NCBI RefSeq assembly: GCF_000227135.1
Contig: NC_018262.1
Coordinates: forward strand, 1,573,841-1,637,840
From: Leishmania donovani
Lineage: Eukaryota; Euglenozoa; Kinetoplastea; Trypanosomatida; Trypanosomatidae
Reading direction: 5' to 3'
Length of the DNA: 64,000 nt
How positions within the stretch are numbered: the stretch's first letter is position 1; every line of letters begins with the position of its first letter. Shown here piece by piece: positions 53,966 through 63,654 of the stretch. Both the position numbers and the translations under genes were made by a program. Under the pieces are notes generated by a model. The model was given only the letters and a program-made list of their open reading frames with translations, did no database searches and was not told where the DNA came from.

Positions 53966-54135
53966 GCACTAGTTTCTTCCTTGCTGACTGAGTGGTTGCA
54001 CCTGCGGATGATTTGTCGGCCTTCCTATTGTTATTATTTTCCCTTCTGTTTTGCTCCGTTCCGGGCTGTTATTGTGCTGCGTCTTCTCTATCTGTGCTTC
54101 TTGTCCTGCAAGTGTGTTTGCGCGTCTTCTTCACT

Positions 54136-54197
54136 GCCCTGCTCATATTGCTCTCCTCTGTTTTTGTCTTTGCTCTTCATCTGCTCCTGCCTTGTAG
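54136..54197 (+). promoter_or_regulatory. Likely spliced-leader acceptor for KKT3
   Basis: About 60 bases of CT-rich sequence ending in TTGTAG at 54192-54197. The following sequence to the ATG at 54434 has no comparable tract. Confidence 0.5.
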
Positions 54198-54433
54198 CTC
54201 AAGTTGAGAAGCGCGTCGTTGTGCCTTGTTGCTGACGCGTGTGCCGGCGTAGACTGCTTGCACCTGCACTTAACGCAGCGCATGCCAGCGCCGCATCGAA
54301 AAGCTGCGGTTCACACGGAAGAGAAAGGAGGTAGGGAGGGTGGAAGCGCGGCTTTAGTGGCAGAGTTTGCTGTCTATTGCAATCAAAGCAGCCCCAATCA
54401 ACTACCACATATAGACGCTGGTGCGATCACGTG

Positions 54434-57400
54434 ATGCTCGGCACAGTCGATGCGATCGACTACGATGGGGACCGCCTGCACAAGGTGGTGCTGCGATTCC
54501 CTGCTGTGCGTAGCGGCGAGTCGGAGATCGTGAAGGAGGTGTGGCCGTGCGAGCGCATTGGCCAGGGCTCCTTCGGCACGGTGTACCGCGCCGTCAGCAG
54601 CGACTATCCACGTCTGGCCCTTAAAATTTCAACAGGCAAGAGTACGCGGCTTCGCCAGGAGCTAGATGTGCTGAGTCGCGTGTGTACGAAAGGGCGGCTC
54701 CTGCTTCCGCGTTTCGAGTTTGGGGCGCTCAACAAGACAGCGGACTTGATCGTGATCGGCATGGAGCTGTGTGTTCCGAGCACGCTACACGACCTTCTCC
54801 TCAGCACTCGTATCACCAGCGAAGCGGAGATGCTTTTCATGGCGCATCAGGCGGTTCAAGCCGTCTCGTACGTGCACGCAGAGGGTTGCATCCACCGCGA
54901 CATCAAGCTGCAGAACTTTGTCTTCGACCTCGATGGTAACCTGAAGCTGATTGACTTTGGCCTGGCTTGTAACTCGCTCAAGCCACCGGCAGGCGACGTG
55001 GTGGCGGGCACTGTGTCTTTCATGTCTCCGGAGATGGCGCACAACGCCCTTCACAAGGACAGGCGCGTGAGCGTCGGCGTGGCTGCTGATGTATGGTCGC
55101 TGGGGATTGTCCTCTTTTCTATTTTCACGCAGCGGAACCCGTATCCGGCGCCGGAGACGCCGGCGCCGGCAGCGGGCAGCGCCCCCGGTGGCGCGGGTGC
55201 AGCGGGCGTGACCGGACGTGGAGACATCACGCATGGCGCGGAGGGCGAGAAGGGCAACGACTTGAGTCAGCAGCACCGCATGAATGAGCGCCTGCTGCGC
55301 CGCGTGGCGGCCGGGGACTGGCAGTGGCCTGTCGGCGTTACAGTGTCACAGGACCTGAAGCAACTTGTAAACTCCATCCTCGTCGTCAACCCCGAGGAGC
55401 GGCCGAGCGTGAGCACGATCCTGGAGAACAAGTTGTGGAACTTACGGCGGCGCTATCCACCTGCAGCTGTGGCGGCATTTCTCGGCGTGCAGGATGACTT
55501 CCTGCTGTCTCACGATGAGGCGCACCTGATGCGTGCGGTCGAGGAGCGTAGTGCCGGCGTGGCAGCGTCGTTGCGGAACAGTCGCCTACACAGCCCCGCC
55601 TCGGCCTCCAACGAGGACAATGGCGAGACCGACGCGCAGCACAGCAGCAGCGGCAGCGCGCGCAACGGTGGCCTAAACACATCTGGCGCCACTACATCTC
55701 CAGCGCGCAGCTCTCTCAAGGTGGTGCAGCGCTGCGGCGAGGGCGGCATTGATGGGGCGGTCACAGTGCAGGTATACGACGTGCGCGCCAGCACCCGCAA
55801 GCGCAGCAAGCCCATCCGCGAGATATCCGTCGTCATGGCGGAGGAGACTGCCAAGACGCGACGATCCAAGTCCGCCCGACGGGCAACGGGCGCCGTGTCG
55901 GCTCCCTCGTCGCGCGTCGTCTCACGAGCAGCGTCGACGGAGTACAGCAGGCGAATAGCTCCTCCGGCTGGCGCGAGGTTGCAGTCTAGTGCGGCGCATA
56001 CGTGTGCCAACAGCGGCGACGATGAGGGTGAGGCGGAGGCGGAGGCGGAGGCGGTGAACCGTGGCACCAGCACGTCGCAGCGCCACAGCCGCGGTATGTC
56101 GCCTGTGCGTCTGCAGGATGCTCTGGAGACCGCCGGCTCAGTAGCAGCCGGGCAGAGGGACAGCGTAGGCCACCCCAAGGCATTGGTGGAGCCGTCCTGT
56201 GCCACGCCAACTCTGCTCACAAGCGGCAAACAGCAGCCTCTCAGCGAGCACATGCGCCCCGACATTCAGCGCAGCGGGAGTGTGGAGCTGCTGGAGGATG
56301 CGGAGGCGCCAACTGAAGCGAGCGCGATGCCCACCTCGCACAAGAGGGCTGCGTCGAGCGGCAAGAAAAGGCGCGACGCGTCTCTGCGCCAGCCTTCCTC
56401 GTTGATCCTCAAAGGCAGCACCCGCGACTTATCCGCTGATGCCCCGCGCAGCACGACGACAGCGGCATCGACACAGGCGTCCACCTCTCTGCTGGCGAGC
56501 CGCACTACATTGCCGCTTTCAGCCGTAAACCCATCCCCATCGTCTTCGCGGCAGGCATCGCTGAGGCGGCAGGCATCTGCTAGCGCCGCCGCCGTCTCCT
56601 CCGCACAGGGGTGTGCAGGCCACAGGGGATCATCGCCGGTGATGAAGCGTGCGCAGCGTGTCGCGCTCGAGCTTGGTCTGGATGTTATCTGGCACGACGA
56701 GGCGGACCACCGCCGCGCGCTTTCTGCGATGCTGCTGATCGAGCATGCGTGGCTGCTCGCCAGCTTTCGGCTGACCATTGAGGAGGACCAGGAGCGCTAC
56801 AGCATCACGTGGCTCGCAGAGGAGCAGGAGAAGTCCGCCGCCCACCCACACCGTTTCAAAGAGGTGATGCAGGTGATGAGCAAGAAGTATCAATACGGCT
56901 TCGTTTGTGACATGTGCGACTATGAGTTTCTCCCGACTGGCCCAGGGGAGAAGGACTTGCACTTCTTTCACTGCCCATGCGGCCGCGACCTGTGCCCAGA
57001 CTGCTACACAGCGTATCAGCGGCAGTGCACGTGCTCCTGCTGCCGTGCGGTGCACTCAAACAGCTGTGTGCTGCGGGAGCACCTCTTGCTGACTGGCGGA
57101 ACTCAGTACTACAGCGGGTCGAGAAAAACGAACGCAGCGGCGCGGGCTGATGCTGTGCGCGGCTCATTCCAAGCCGCTGCCAGCCTCAACGAAGAAGCGG
57201 AGAGCGGGGATGAGGCGTCGGCACCGCCTGAGCCGCCGCGTCGTCGTGGCCGGCCCCCCAAGCAGGACAAGAACCGCTCTGCTGTAAAGCAGAAGGGCAG
57301 CCGAGCAGCCAAAGACAGCAGCCGTCGGCGCCGTGGTGCACAGGACACCCTCGACGTGAGTGTGGACGATGCGCATGAGGTGGAGCAGATTAACCTACCT

Positions 57401-58291
57401 CGAATTTCAATCGCTGCGATGCAGCAACAGGAGGAGCGTAGTAGCAACGGCTCGCACCGCGGCGGCGGGACTGCAGCCGTCGGGGTAGCCCCGCGACCAC
57501 AACGGCCAGAGGACGTGGAGGTAAAACAGCGACCAGTAGAGAGCGTCCCGGAGGGCCCGTGGCGGCCGTTCGCGCGCTTCAAGAAGGATCGCCGAGATGA
57601 GGTAGCGCAGCAGCCAACGCCGGAGGAGCGCGACGCGTTGCTGAATGGGGAGTGGATTCGACACTTTTACTTGTTTCCGCAAGCTGAGCCGGAGCGCGTT
57701 GCTGCCTCCGGGACGTGGGCGGAAGGGGAGGAGGAGCCGTACGCGTTCGTCTATCACGCGCAGCCGGGCCGCACCGGCGCCATTTTTCTTACAAGTGACT
57801 TTCCGATGCACTCGGCAGTCTTTTCCATGCTGGAGCGGCAGTTCTTCGTTGTGAATCAGGTGGATACGGTGGAGGGCGTCGACTCCACCCGCGCCACATC
57901 GCTGCTCAAGGCGAAGGGTCACCCGGAGCTCCGGATCGCTTTCCATGCGCTGCAGGACATCGTAGCGTATGACACAAACATGATGAAGCAGCAGCGTACC
58001 CCTGGCACCGTCTCCGTGTACCAGGCACCTCGCAGCGCCTACAGCTGCAACGGCGAGCCTTTCCTGTACGTGCGGTGGTTCCGCTTCAACGAGAACCGCA
58101 CCCTCAGCGCCTTTCTTCTCTCCAACGGCGCCGTTCAGGTCTTCGTAAACAACGAGTACGAGCTGCGGTGGTTCGACGAGAGCCGGAAGTTCCTCATCCG
58201 CTACAACGGCGTGTGCGAGTTGGTCGACGACGGCACTTTTGCACTGGCACCAGGAATCAATCATCTCCTCTACGACTCCTTCGACGCGTAG
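54434..58291 (+). CDS. KKT3: Kinetochore protein kinase KKT3
   Basis: This 1285-residue protein has the architecture of the kinetoplastid-specific kinetochore kinases KKT2/KKT3, which sit constitutively at centromeres. The N-terminal kinase domain (about 37-345) keeps the glycine loop IGQGSFGTVY (Gly43 onwards), Lys64, HRDIKLQN with Asp156, and DFGLA with Asp174, and carries an Ala/Gly/Pro insertion around 240-270. A long disordered Ser/Ala-rich linker follows, with an EAEAEAEA run near 535. A Cys/His-rich central zinc-binding region starts at Cys825 (CDMC, then HFFHCPCGRDLCPDC, then CTCSCC) to about 875. An AT-hook RRRGRPPK is at about 936-943. The C-terminal ~220 residues contain a divergent polo-box-like segment (YVRWFRFNENRTLSAFLLSN). 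Location near the PKA genes supports KKT3 over KKT2; this synteny argument is from memory. Confidence 0.85.
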   Translation: MLGTVDAIDYDGDRLHKVVLRFPAVRSGESEIVKEVWPCERIGQGSFGTVYRAVSSDYPRLALKISTGKSTRLRQELDVLSRVCTKGRLLLPRFEFGALNKTADLIVIGMELCVPSTLHDLLLSTRITSEAEMLFMAHQAVQAVSYVHAEGCIHRDIKLQNFVFDLDGNLKLIDFGLACNSLKPPAGDVVAGTVSFMSPEMAHNALHKDRRVSVGVAADVWSLGIVLFSIFTQRNPYPAPETPAPAAGSAPGGAGAAGVTGRGDITHGAEGEKGNDLSQQHRMNERLLRRVAAGDWQWPVGVTVSQDLKQLVNSILVVNPEERPSVSTILENKLWNLRRRYPPAAVAAFLGVQDDFLLSHDEAHLMRAVEERSAGVAASLRNSRLHSPASASNEDNGETDAQHSSSGSARNGGLNTSGATTSPARSSLKVVQRCGEGGIDGAVTVQVYDVRASTRKRSKPIREISVVMAEETAKTRRSKSARRATGAVSAPSSRVVSRAASTEYSRRIAPPAGARLQSSAAHTCANSGDDEGEAEAEAEAVNRGTSTSQRHSRGMSPVRLQDALETAGSVAAGQRDSVGHPKALVEPSCATPTLLTSGKQQPLSEHMRPDIQRSGSVELLEDAEAPTEASAMPTSHKRAASSGKKRRDASLRQPSSLILKGSTRDLSADAPRSTTTAASTQASTSLLASRTTLPLSAVNPSPSSSRQASLRRQASASAAAVSSAQGCAGHRGSSPVMKRAQRVALELGLDVIWHDEADHRRALSAMLLIEHAWLLASFRLTIEEDQERYSITWLAEEQEKSAAHPHRFKEVMQVMSKKYQYGFVCDMCDYEFLPTGPGEKDLHFFHCPCGRDLCPDCYTAYQRQCTCSCCRAVHSNSCVLREHLLLTGGTQYYSGSRKTNAAARADAVRGSFQAAASLNEEAESGDEASAPPEPPRRRGRPPKQDKNRSAVKQKGSRAAKDSSRRRRGAQDTLDVSVDDAHEVEQINLPRISIAAMQQQEERSSNGSHRGGGTAAVGVAPRPQRPEDVEVKQRPVESVPEGPWRPFARFKKDRRDEVAQQPTPEERDALLNGEWIRHFYLFPQAEPERVAASGTWAEGEEEPYAFVYHAQPGRTGAIFLTSDFPMHSAVFSMLERQFFVVNQVDTVEGVDSTRATSLLKAKGHPELRIAFHALQDIVAYDTNMMKQQRTPGTVSVYQAPRSAYSCNGEPFLYVRWFRFNENRTLSAFLLSNGAVQVFVNNEYELRWFDESRKFLIRYNGVCELVDDGTFALAPGINHLLYDSFDA

Positions 58292-59273
58292 TCTGGGGTG
58301 GTGAGTGTGTGTGTGTGAGAGAGTGAGTTCCGCAGATTGCCTTTACGTCGTTTCGATCACGGGTGCAGAGGTCGTGGATGCGGAAACAAAAAAGGTTGCC
58401 GCGACGTGCCGCGCCGCGAGCTGATATGCTTTGTAACTTTATCCTCCCTCCCGCTGCGTGTGCCGCTTCGCCCTCGCACAGCTGCTTTTTTTTTTTTCTT
58501 CGCTTCTCTTACCGTTTCGTTTCGCTCTCACTCCGTTTTTCTTCTCCGTGTGCAAGTGCGCGCTAGCCTCCGTGTCTGCGTCCGCCTCGCCGTGCCTTTC
58601 GAACCAGCGCGTGTGCGCACCGTGAGAAGCTGTGTGACGGCGCTCATCGCTCGTAGCCCCACCGTCGGCGTGTGCCGCGACTCTTCGCGAGACTTGCTTC
58701 ACTCGGCGGACGTCTCTAACATCATTCTAACACTGCACACTCACATGAGAAAACACACACACACACACACAAGCGAATAACACGACAAAGGATTGGGCGG
58801 CGAACAAGACAACAAAACGCCTGCCGGGCAGCCACCCGCCCATCCAACGGACGGGGACTGCAGCTCTATTTCTGGCAAAAGGGCATGAAGGGTGGTGTGC
58901 TCACTCATCTGACCCTTCTCCACCGCCGGCACCGATGATTGGCTATTGCGGGCACAAAAGGAGAGGAGGATGCGGGGCGTGCGCGTGCACCACTTCAACG
59001 CCGACCACGTGGAATCCGATTCTCTTTTCTCCTCTTGTTCTACATTGTCTCCTCCTTTTTTTTTCTTCGGAACTTAAACTCTTTATCGTTTCGACTTCGA
59101 TCGCCTCTCGCGCATGCGTTCCCGCTTGCGCGTCTCATCGTCGTTGTCGCTCAGAGAACAGAGAAGGGCCATTTCTGCTTTGTCTTCCCCGTCTAAGGGG
59201 GAGAGTCGCCCTATAAGCACACAAGCACAGACCAAACACTCTGACTGATTTTTTTTTTTGTGTGTGTGTGCGC
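58292..59273. other. Spacer between KKT3 and the RIIa/EF-hand gene
   Basis: About 1 kb. Has T runs and a CA run near 58757-58772. CT-rich sequence at 59010-59152 ends in CAG (59152-59154), a possible splice acceptor. No gene seen. Confidence 0.55.
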
Positions 59274-60113
59274 ATGTCCGCGGAGACGTTTCGCGAGCGT
59301 ACGTTGGCGACGCAGTACCAGCCACGCCAGCATCTCCCGCCCAACTTCAGCGATGTGCTGAAGGAGTACGCGCGGGAAGTGCTGCGCAATCAGCCGTCGG
59401 ATATTCTGGAATGGAGCGCGGCGTATTTCAAGAAGCTGGCCCTCGAGACGGACCCGCTGCAGGCAAAGCAGCCGCCGCCGGACCATTACACCCCCCTCGT
59501 CGAGGACCCTGAGCGAGCGATACTGGCGAACAAGATGGTGAAAGTGTTCTCGACGATGGACGTATCAGAAAGTGGGCGGCTACCCGTTTCAGAGGTACGG
59601 CGAGCGCTGACGGAGGCATTTGAGCTGACGGAGTCTCAGGCGCTCTACCTTCTTACAGCGCCATTCACGACGATCATCGAGGACGACGGTAGCCGCATGA
59701 CAGGTGATGCCATCGAGTACAGCCCCTTCTCCCACGCAGCGGTGCGCACTATTCAGTATTTTCAGCAGCACCACGACTTCTCCTTCGACGTGGACAGCAG
59801 CGACACCTGCGCAACTGTGCACGGCATGAACCGCTACGACATCGAGCAAGGCTTTCTGCGCATCTTTCGCCTCCTCGATGAGGCGGGGACGGGCCGCCTG
59901 CTTCTCCAAGACTACCAGGGCGCCTTGGAGAACGCACCGTACCACCTGACGCACCGCGACATTTGCGTGCTGCGCCTCGAATGTGACACGTGCGGCGGCG
60001 AAGGGGACACGGGGCCGCGTGAGGTGGAGTACGAGAAGGAGCTGCCGCACATGTTCGAGCGCCTTCTGCTTGCCGAGGCTTTCAATCTCTTCGAGGAGGA
60101 GGGGCAGAGCTAG
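59274..60113 (+). CDS. RIIa (R2D2) domain plus EF-hand protein, radial-spoke RSP7/ROPN1L-like
   Basis: This 279-residue protein probably belongs to the axoneme. Residues 21-55 (LPPNFSDVLKEYAREVLRNQ, then PSDILEWSAAYFKKL) form an RIIa-type dimerisation/docking domain of the ropporin/radial-spoke kind. A canonical EF-hand loop DVSESGRLPVSE lies at 96-107 and a degenerate one, DEAGTGRLLLQD, at 202-213. RIIa plus EF-hands is the arrangement of radial-spoke protein RSP7; RSP11 and ROPN1L have RIIa only. Such domains dock to AKAP-type amphipathic helices inside the spoke. The ATG at 59274 follows a GT run; no other Met fits better. Assignment to a specific spoke subunit is inference. Confidence 0.78.
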   Translation: MSAETFRERTLATQYQPRQHLPPNFSDVLKEYAREVLRNQPSDILEWSAAYFKKLALETDPLQAKQPPPDHYTPLVEDPERAILANKMVKVFSTMDVSESGRLPVSEVRRALTEAFELTESQALYLLTAPFTTIIEDDGSRMTGDAIEYSPFSHAAVRTIQYFQQHHDFSFDVDSSDTCATVHGMNRYDIEQGFLRIFRLLDEAGTGRLLLQDYQGALENAPYHLTHRDICVLRLECDTCGGEGDTGPREVEYEKELPHMFERLLLAEAFNLFEEEGQS

Positions 60114-61368
60114 GGCAGCGCAAGAGGACTCTCGGTGCATCGCATTCGCCATGTGCTACCTCTCGCTCCTTCCACGGGCACTCGACACCTTTTTTTTTCC
60201 GTCCCGTGCACTCTCTCCCGCACACCACACGCTCACACACAACCATGTGCACGAAAAAGGTGTTGAGGAAGCGCTAACTGCTCCCATGTAAAAATATCGA
60301 CAGCAGCGTGCCACATCAGCAAGGGAAGTGGGGTCCAGGAGAGACGGATCGATGCCGACCTGAAACGAAAATGCTACTAACCTAGTCCTGTGCACAGACA
60401 CACAAAAACACACATACGCACAGCTACATCTAGAGCCCAGTTCTCTCTTTACTAGTTGATGCCGAGCACGCCTTTGTCTGTTCTCTTCTCCTCCTTTTTC
60501 CTTTTTCCTCTTTCCTTCTTCCCGTCTTGTTGCTTCCGCCAGTCAGACAGATGGGCGCTGTCTCTGACCCCTTCCAACCTTTGTACGTTGTACATATGCT
60601 CCGCACGTTGCGCATGGATGCTGTGTTGTTGCAGCCAGCGCAGCCAACAGCGAAACAAACAAAAAGCAAGGCTGCGCGTCACGAAAAGGAAACACACGTG
60701 CAGAAGTGTTTCAGAAACGTGCCGAGGGAGGAGCGATGATGATGGAGCTCGCGTCCACGGCGAGCGACTGTCGAAGCTGGACGGCTGCCTCTCCCTCTTC
60801 TATGTACGTGTGTAACACATACGGCACTCTTTCTGCTCTCTCTCTCTCTACCGCAATGAGCTCTGTGCCTGTGTTGCGCGAAGCAGCAGCAGCAGCAGCA
60901 ACAGAGGCCTTTCCACCAACGAGCACTTTCTGCTCGTCCGGTAACCGTTATAAAGTCGGAGAAGGGAGCGTTTGTTGACGGCATGCACTTCTCCGCGCCA
61001 CTTTCTCTTTTTTCTTTCTCCTTCTCCATCGTCCCCTTCCCATCCTATCCCCATACACATGCCCTCTTCCTCCCTCGCATACCTTGTCGATCCCTCACCC
61101 TCGCACTTCCTCTACTTTTTTTTTCTTCGCCCACTCCTCGATCCAACGCCTTGCTCGTCCCAAGCGCGTGCGAGTGTCGCGGGATTCGTTATCCCGTTTT
61201 TTTTTTTGAGACCCATACCTTCATTGCTTCCTCCCTCGTTTTCACTAGTGTGTGTGTGTGGGGGGGGCGCAGCGAGCACACGCATACGTACACACACACA
61301 CACACACACACACAACCATATCGGCGCACGAACCGTTGTAGAGGAACCTTTAGCGGCCCTGGGAGGTG
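60114..61368. other. Spacer between the RIIa/EF-hand and TPR genes
   Basis: About 1.25 kb of CT-rich and CA-rich sequence (CA run at about 61289-61313), with a candidate splice acceptor CACTAG at 61243-61248. Nothing else is recognised. Confidence 0.55.
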
Positions 61369-62385
61369 ATGGACACTCATGCCTTGCTTGCTCTCGCTCA
61401 GAGTGCTGTGGACGCCGGTAATGTAAAGGCTGCCTGCGAGTTCTACGAGGTGGCCCTCGCCCAGTCTCCAAACAATGACGAGGTATTGGAGGCCTATGCG
61501 GAAGTCATGATCCACAACGTCCAAGACATCCCTCGCGCTCGGCAGATGCTTCGCCATGCGATCGACATCAACCCGAACCAGGGGTACGTGAAGTACCTGA
61601 ACTTAGCGCAACTGTGCGAGGCAGAGGAGGCACTCAAGTGCTACGAAAAGGCGTACGGGATTGCAAGCCTCATGCTGCACGGATGCCGAAAGAAGAAGAT
61701 GAAGAAAACACTGCAGGAGACCATGGCGACCATGTGCTGCGCCGTGGCCGAGCTCTACCTGACTGACCTCTGCTTCGCAGAAAATGCCGAGCAGCAGTGC
61801 GAGCAGGCTGTGAACCGCGCACTGGAGCTGAATAACGATATTGTGGAGCCGCACCAGCTGCAGGCGTCCCTCCGCCTGAGTCAATGCCGCCCCGACGAGG
61901 CGCTACAGTCGCTGCGCCGTGCTGTAGACGCAACACATCGCCTCGGCGAGGAGCATCAGCCCACGTACGAGTCTAAGATTGAGCTAGGCCGACTTCTGAT
62001 GCAGGTTGACCCAGCCGAGGCTTTTCAGTTCCTACTGGAAGTGCTCCAGTATGGGGACAACAACCCCTACGTGTGGTTCCTGCTCGGCGAGAGTGCCCGT
62101 ATGCGGGGACGATACGCTGACGCGGCGCGCCTGCTGCGGCGGGCGCGTGTGATGCTAGTGGTCTCCGGCGGCGACGCAACTGCGCTGAGCGAGGTGGACG
62201 CCGCCATCAGCATTTTGGTGCAGGAGATGGGTGGCCCGGAGGCGGCGGCGCAGGTGAAAGACCTAGATCACCCCTACCCGCTTGAGCTGCTCGAGGCAGA
62301 AGACGACCAGGGCACAGAGGAGGACGGAGACGGCGACCTGGAAGAGCCGGAGCGAGAGTCGTGCGACGATGAGGACGACGCCTAG
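61369..62385 (+). CDS. TPR protein with acidic tail, Acl4-like (putative ribosomal-protein chaperone)
   Basis: This 338-residue all-helical protein has several TPRs: about 1-75 (AACEFYEVALAQSPNNDEVL), then 85-160, and 165-270. The segment VAELYLTDLCFAENAEQQCE (about 127-146) matches the conserved MTDLC-x-E-x-AE-x-x-CE signature I recall for Acl4-type proteins, the dedicated chaperones of ribosomal protein uL4 (Rpl4). The C-terminal ~30 residues are almost all Asp/Glu, as in chaperones of basic ribosomal proteins. If right, it captures nascent uL4 and escorts it to pre-60S particles. The ATG at 61369 is immediately upstream of the first TPR. A general TPR protein is the alternative. Confidence 0.75.
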   Translation: MDTHALLALAQSAVDAGNVKAACEFYEVALAQSPNNDEVLEAYAEVMIHNVQDIPRARQMLRHAIDINPNQGYVKYLNLAQLCEAEEALKCYEKAYGIASLMLHGCRKKKMKKTLQETMATMCCAVAELYLTDLCFAENAEQQCEQAVNRALELNNDIVEPHQLQASLRLSQCRPDEALQSLRRAVDATHRLGEEHQPTYESKIELGRLLMQVDPAEAFQFLLEVLQYGDNNPYVWFLLGESARMRGRYADAARLLRRARVMLVVSGGDATALSEVDAAISILVQEMGGPEAAAQVKDLDHPYPLELLEAEDDQGTEEDGDGDLEEPERESCDDEDDA

Positions 62386-63654
62386 TGGTGGTTTTTCTTT
62401 TTGACAAGCAAAAAAAAACTAAATAAATAATCTTCTGCTCTCATCACCACTTCGCCGTTGCACTGCGCCAATCGTGTGTGTTTGTGTAGTTGTGTGTGTG
62501 TGTGTGTGCGTGTGGGTGGGTGCCTCGCGGTGTCTCTCTGTGCTTCTTCATGTCTCTCACGCTTCGCCCTTTGCTTTCGTGGTCTTTCCCCGCACACCAC
62601 CTCTCCATCTCCCTCTCCCTCTCCCGTTCCTTCGTGCGGGGTGTGCGTTTTGCGTGTAAACATAGGCGACTAACATCCGTAAGGCTGCCGAAGCACACAC
62701 ACACACACACACGCGTCGAGTGTGGCCTTGAGGAAGACACAGGGATGGCGTGGCAAGACGGACACACAGAGGCTACTCTCGTGCGCACAGGTGCAAGTTA
62801 GGCGCACCAGGTGATCTTGCGTCGGGCACCGTTTCCATCATTTCGGCCTCTCTCTTCTGATCGGCCGCATATCCTGTCAGGGCAGCCGCCTTCGTGAGAC
62901 GGGGAATAGAGGCGCCAGCTCGCCTCTTGTCCTACCGCCTCTCCTCGCACCTCCCTCCTCCTGCTGCCCTCTAAAGCGGCGGCGCCTTTATCTGGGCTCA
63001 TGATCATCTCTTTCTCCTTGATATCCTCTTGCTTCTTGCTGCATTCGTGTACTGCTGCCTCTTTCCCTCTTTCGTGTCAGCGCGTATCCTTTACATGCAT
63101 CATCACTGAAAGGGTTCGACGCTGGACTGCGCGTCGCCGGCAGCGCGGGCACAATAACGGACCTCCCTTCAAGCGAGTGAACACGATTAGGGGGCGAAGC
63201 TGCACACAGGCGGCCAATATACGGTTTGGTGCTCCGTGAGTCTGATTTGGCCGCCCTCCCCCTGCTACAGGTGTGCGCGCGAAGTGAGGAAGCGGCCGAA
63301 CACGCACGCACAAGCATCACAAGAAGCCACCTGCGCATAGATTCATACAACGTGCATAGAGGAAAGGAAGGCGAGGAGGGTGTGAAGGTCAAGGCGAGCG
63401 GCACACGGGCCCTCTTTCTCCCCTCCCTCCCATCCCCACACAAACACAACTACACATTCACAGGTGCGCCAACAACAAGGGATACCACCTAGCGCTGCTA
63501 TCTCCACTTGTACACGCCGGTGCCCTCCAGCATTTGTTTCTTGCCTCTGCATGCATATGTTGCCCTCCCCTTTCCTCCGAAAAAAAAAAGAAAGAGCAAC
63601 AGTTTACCGCTACGTGTCTTCTTCTCCTTACGCTTCCTTTGCGCTGTCGCCATC
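62386..63654. other. Spacer between the Acl4-like gene and the last gene
   Basis: About 1.3 kb. GT/CA runs near 62488-62510 and 62693-62712; an A-rich stretch at about 63580-63590 precedes AGs that may be the acceptor for the next gene. No gene seen. Confidence 0.5.

Larger units (their letters stand above)
53004..54433. other. Spacer between the small gene and KKT3
   Basis: About 1.4 kb. Contains a CA run near 53049-53066, GAGC/GAGA repeats near 53604-53635, a (TA)n run at 53943-53965 and a CT-rich tract ending in AG at 54197. No gene seen. Confidence 0.55.
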
